Below, in pieces: positions 62,571 through 64,000 of a DNA stretch of 64,000 nucleotides (the first letter of the stretch is position 1; each line of letters starts with the position of its first letter). This DNA comes from Mucilaginibacter gossypii (GTDB lineage Bacteria > Bacteroidota > Bacteroidia > Sphingobacteriales > Sphingobacteriaceae). Location of the stretch: assembly GCF_900100945.1 (NCBI RefSeq), contig NZ_FNCG01000008.1:186001-250000 (forward strand), written 5' to 3'. Under the pieces are notes generated by a model. It searched no databases. It worked only from the letters and a program-made list of their open reading frames with translations, and was not told the DNA's origin. The translations under genes were made by a program, and so were the position numbers.

Positions 62571-64000
62571 CTATTTACCCAGCTCGGCCCTTACCTTTTT
62601 TACCTCAGCCGCAGTAACCAGGCTGCTGTTATTACCAAAGTTATTGCGGATGTAAGTGAGTACCGACGCGATATCAGCATCACTTAAAAAGTTATGCTTG
62701 GGCATGGCGCTGTTGTAAGGCCTGTTTTTGACTTTGATCGGCCCATCCAGACCGTTAAGCAGTACCCTTATAGCGAGGTCTTTTTCCATAAATTTACCAC
62801 CGGTTACCCATTCCGATCCGCTAAGCGGCGGGATCATATTACCATCGCCGCGGCCATTTTTTTGATGGCAGTTGGCACAATAGGTATTGTAAATTTTAGC
62901 GCCGCCTTTGAGCATGCCGGTTTGCAAATCGCTCTTTAAAACATCGGGCAATCTGAAACCCGGCAGTTTTTTACGGAGCTCCATTTTGGCAAGTTCGGCC
63001 TTGCCAAACCCGGCTTTGTTACCCGTGTAGGAAATTTTCCAGATCTTTCCTTCCTCTGTTTCGCTGATGTATAAGGAACCATCGGGCCCCATGGCCAGCC
63101 CCATTGGCCGGTAAGCCGCGTCACTTACGCTTACTACCGTGTTTTTTCTGGTAAAGCCATCGGCAAAAACTTCCCATTGCCCAAAAGGTTTGCCGTTTTT
63201 AAAGGGTACAAAGCATACAAAAAAGCCGGCCTGTGGGTAAGGCGATCTGTTGGTTGAACCATGAAAGGCAATAAAAGCCCCGTTTTTATATCTTGCCGGA
63301 AACTGATCGCCGGTATAAAAAAACAGGTCGTTGGGGGCCCAGTGCGCTGGGAAAGCCATAATGGGCTGGGTGTATTTAGCACCGTTGCCGGCTTTTATGC
63401 CATCGCCGCCATATTCGGGGTTCAGAAGTTTTTTCTTTTTAATGGGATCATAATAGTAGTAGGGCCAGCCTACATCAGTGCCCTTTTTTACTTTAATAAA
63501 CTCTTCAGCAGGCAGCACCGCGCTTTGCCAGGCACTGAATATTTTAGGGAACTGCAGACGCAGGTCGTCGCGACCGTGGGCTACCACATACAGGCAATTG
63601 TCGGCAGTATTCCAGTCCATAGCAACAACGCTGCGCATACCTGTGGCATAACGGATACCATCGGTCTGTACTTGATTAGGTTTAGCCTCATCAAACTGCC
63701 AGATGCCCCCATATTGCTGCAGCAAGGGGCAGCCCTTGATCCCTTTTGAACCGGGCACCCTGTTTTGCTCCTGGCAGGCGTTTGAGGGCGCGCCAAATGC
63801 CACGTACATGTGCCCGGCATTATCAAAGGCCAATGGCTTAGCGTCATGCTCATGCGGGGCGGTAGCATCATGCAAAATCAATTCGAGCGGGGCATCGGGT
63901 ACCAATGTTTGCGGATTTAATTTGGTTCGATAAACATTTGCCTCCGAGCTGAAGTACAGGTATCCTTTATGTACCCTCATGCCTGTGCCATAGGGACCTT
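62571..64000 (-). CDS. PQQ-type sugar dehydrogenase fused to cytochrome c (5' partial)
   Basis: The frame stays open through the right window edge (G-P-Y-G-T-G before the ATG at 63980), so the true start is outside. About 345 residues of a sorbosone/glucose dehydrogenase-like propeller (Y-A-T-G-M-R-S-V-V-A-M-D-W, D-V-G-W-P-Y-Y-Y, M-G-L-A-M-G-P-D-G-S-L-Y-I-S-E) precede a class I cytochrome c domain with C-A-N-C-H and the likely axial Met in S-A-M-P-K. It probably oxidises a sugar in the periplasm and passes electrons to its own heme. Confidence 0.88.
   Translation of the reverse strand, partial: GPYGTGMRVHKGYLYFSSEANVYRTKLNPQTLVPDAPLELILHDATAPHEHDAKPLAFDNAGHMYVAFGAPSNACQEQNRVPGSKGIKGCPLLQQYGGIWQFDEAKPNQVQTDGIRYATGMRSVVAMDWNTADNCLYVVAHGRDDLRLQFPKIFSAWQSAVLPAEEFIKVKKGTDVGWPYYYYDPIKKKKLLNPEYGGDGIKAGNGAKYTQPIMAFPAHWAPNDLFFYTGDQFPARYKNGAFIAFHGSTNRSPYPQAGFFVCFVPFKNGKPFGQWEVFADGFTRKNTVVSVSDAAYRPMGLAMGPDGSLYISETEEGKIWKISYTGNKAGFGKAELAKMELRKKLPGFRLPDVLKSDLQTGMLKGGAKIYNTYCANCHQKNGRGDGNMIPPLSGSEWVTGGKFMEKDLAIRVLLNGLDGPIKVKNRPYNSAMPKHNFLSDADIASVLTYIRNNFGNNSSLVTAAEVKKVRAELGK

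Noticed and set aside
63261..63749. 162-codon antisense frame inside the sugar dehydrogenase
   Set aside because: Shadow of a well-supported gene on the other strand.
1..64000. CRISPR array, complete tRNA or rRNA genes, or intact insertion sequences
   Set aside because: No regularly spaced repeats, complete cloverleaf, rRNA-like sequence or transposase was seen.

Overview
The window looks like chromosome of a Bacteroidota bacterium of the Sphingobacteriaceae type (Mucilaginibacter/Pedobacter-like). The evidence is a SusC/SusD polysaccharide locus with a hybrid two-component regulator, promoters of the TAnnTTTG type, weak Shine-Dalgarno sequences and a Bacteroidota-type conjugative element. 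The genus is an inference.

Bases 1-16870 are the right end of an integrative conjugative element (ICE); its left part, with relaxase and most transfer genes, lies outside the window. In order it holds a giant methylase-helicase (cut by the window edge), a TraG/VirD4-like coupling protein, three tandem small paralogues, an M23 peptidase, an ArdC-like antirestriction protein, DUF3945/DUF4099-like and Toprim-like proteins, a PH-domain membrane protein, unknown proteins, an excisionase-like HTH protein and a tyrosine integrase. The element ends in a 3' fragment of a tRNA-Ala(GGC) gene that still carries its terminator. Several unrelated ICE proteins share a basic C-terminal tail, in three of them Q-S-[YH]-K-x-G-R, which could be a type IV secretion signal. 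Two other ICE proteins share a repeated domain, and one of these is cut by a single in-frame TGA.

Bases 16870-24620 are accessory DNA: an AT-rich primase-helicase fusion of the TOTE type, a divergent AAA/DUF4143 ATPase, then an HxlR regulator facing a DoxX-like / DsbA-like / SDR-like operon across a perfect palindrome. Bases 24850-45440 are a polysaccharide utilization locus: hybrid regulator, SusC, SusD, GH95, three GH43 enzymes, an alginate-lyase-like protein and one gutted pseudogene. Two palindromes with the same half-sites (CGCAAT/ATTGCG) lie upstream of susC and of the GH95 gene.

Bases 45450-48500 hold an RNA repair / ribosome rescue operon: an unknown very basic protein, RtcB ligase and the PrfH release-factor homologue, behind a long structured leader. 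Three copies of a hairpin element (near 21.6, 24.5 and 48.6 kb) sit after plus-strand operons and directly before terminators; two of them end in a box nearly identical to the 3' end of the tRNA-Ala fragment. They may mark successive insertions or be a structured RNA family.

Bases 48890-56020 hold a tightly packed minus-strand cluster (DUF805-FAD oxidase fusion, methyltransferase, two unknown secreted or membrane proteins, LRR protein) divergent from a DegT-type PLP enzyme. The rest is ordinary chromosome: an outer-membrane protein, a small HMA-like protein, a carboxylesterase, a subtilase, a TPR protein and a partial sugar dehydrogenase-cytochrome c fusion.
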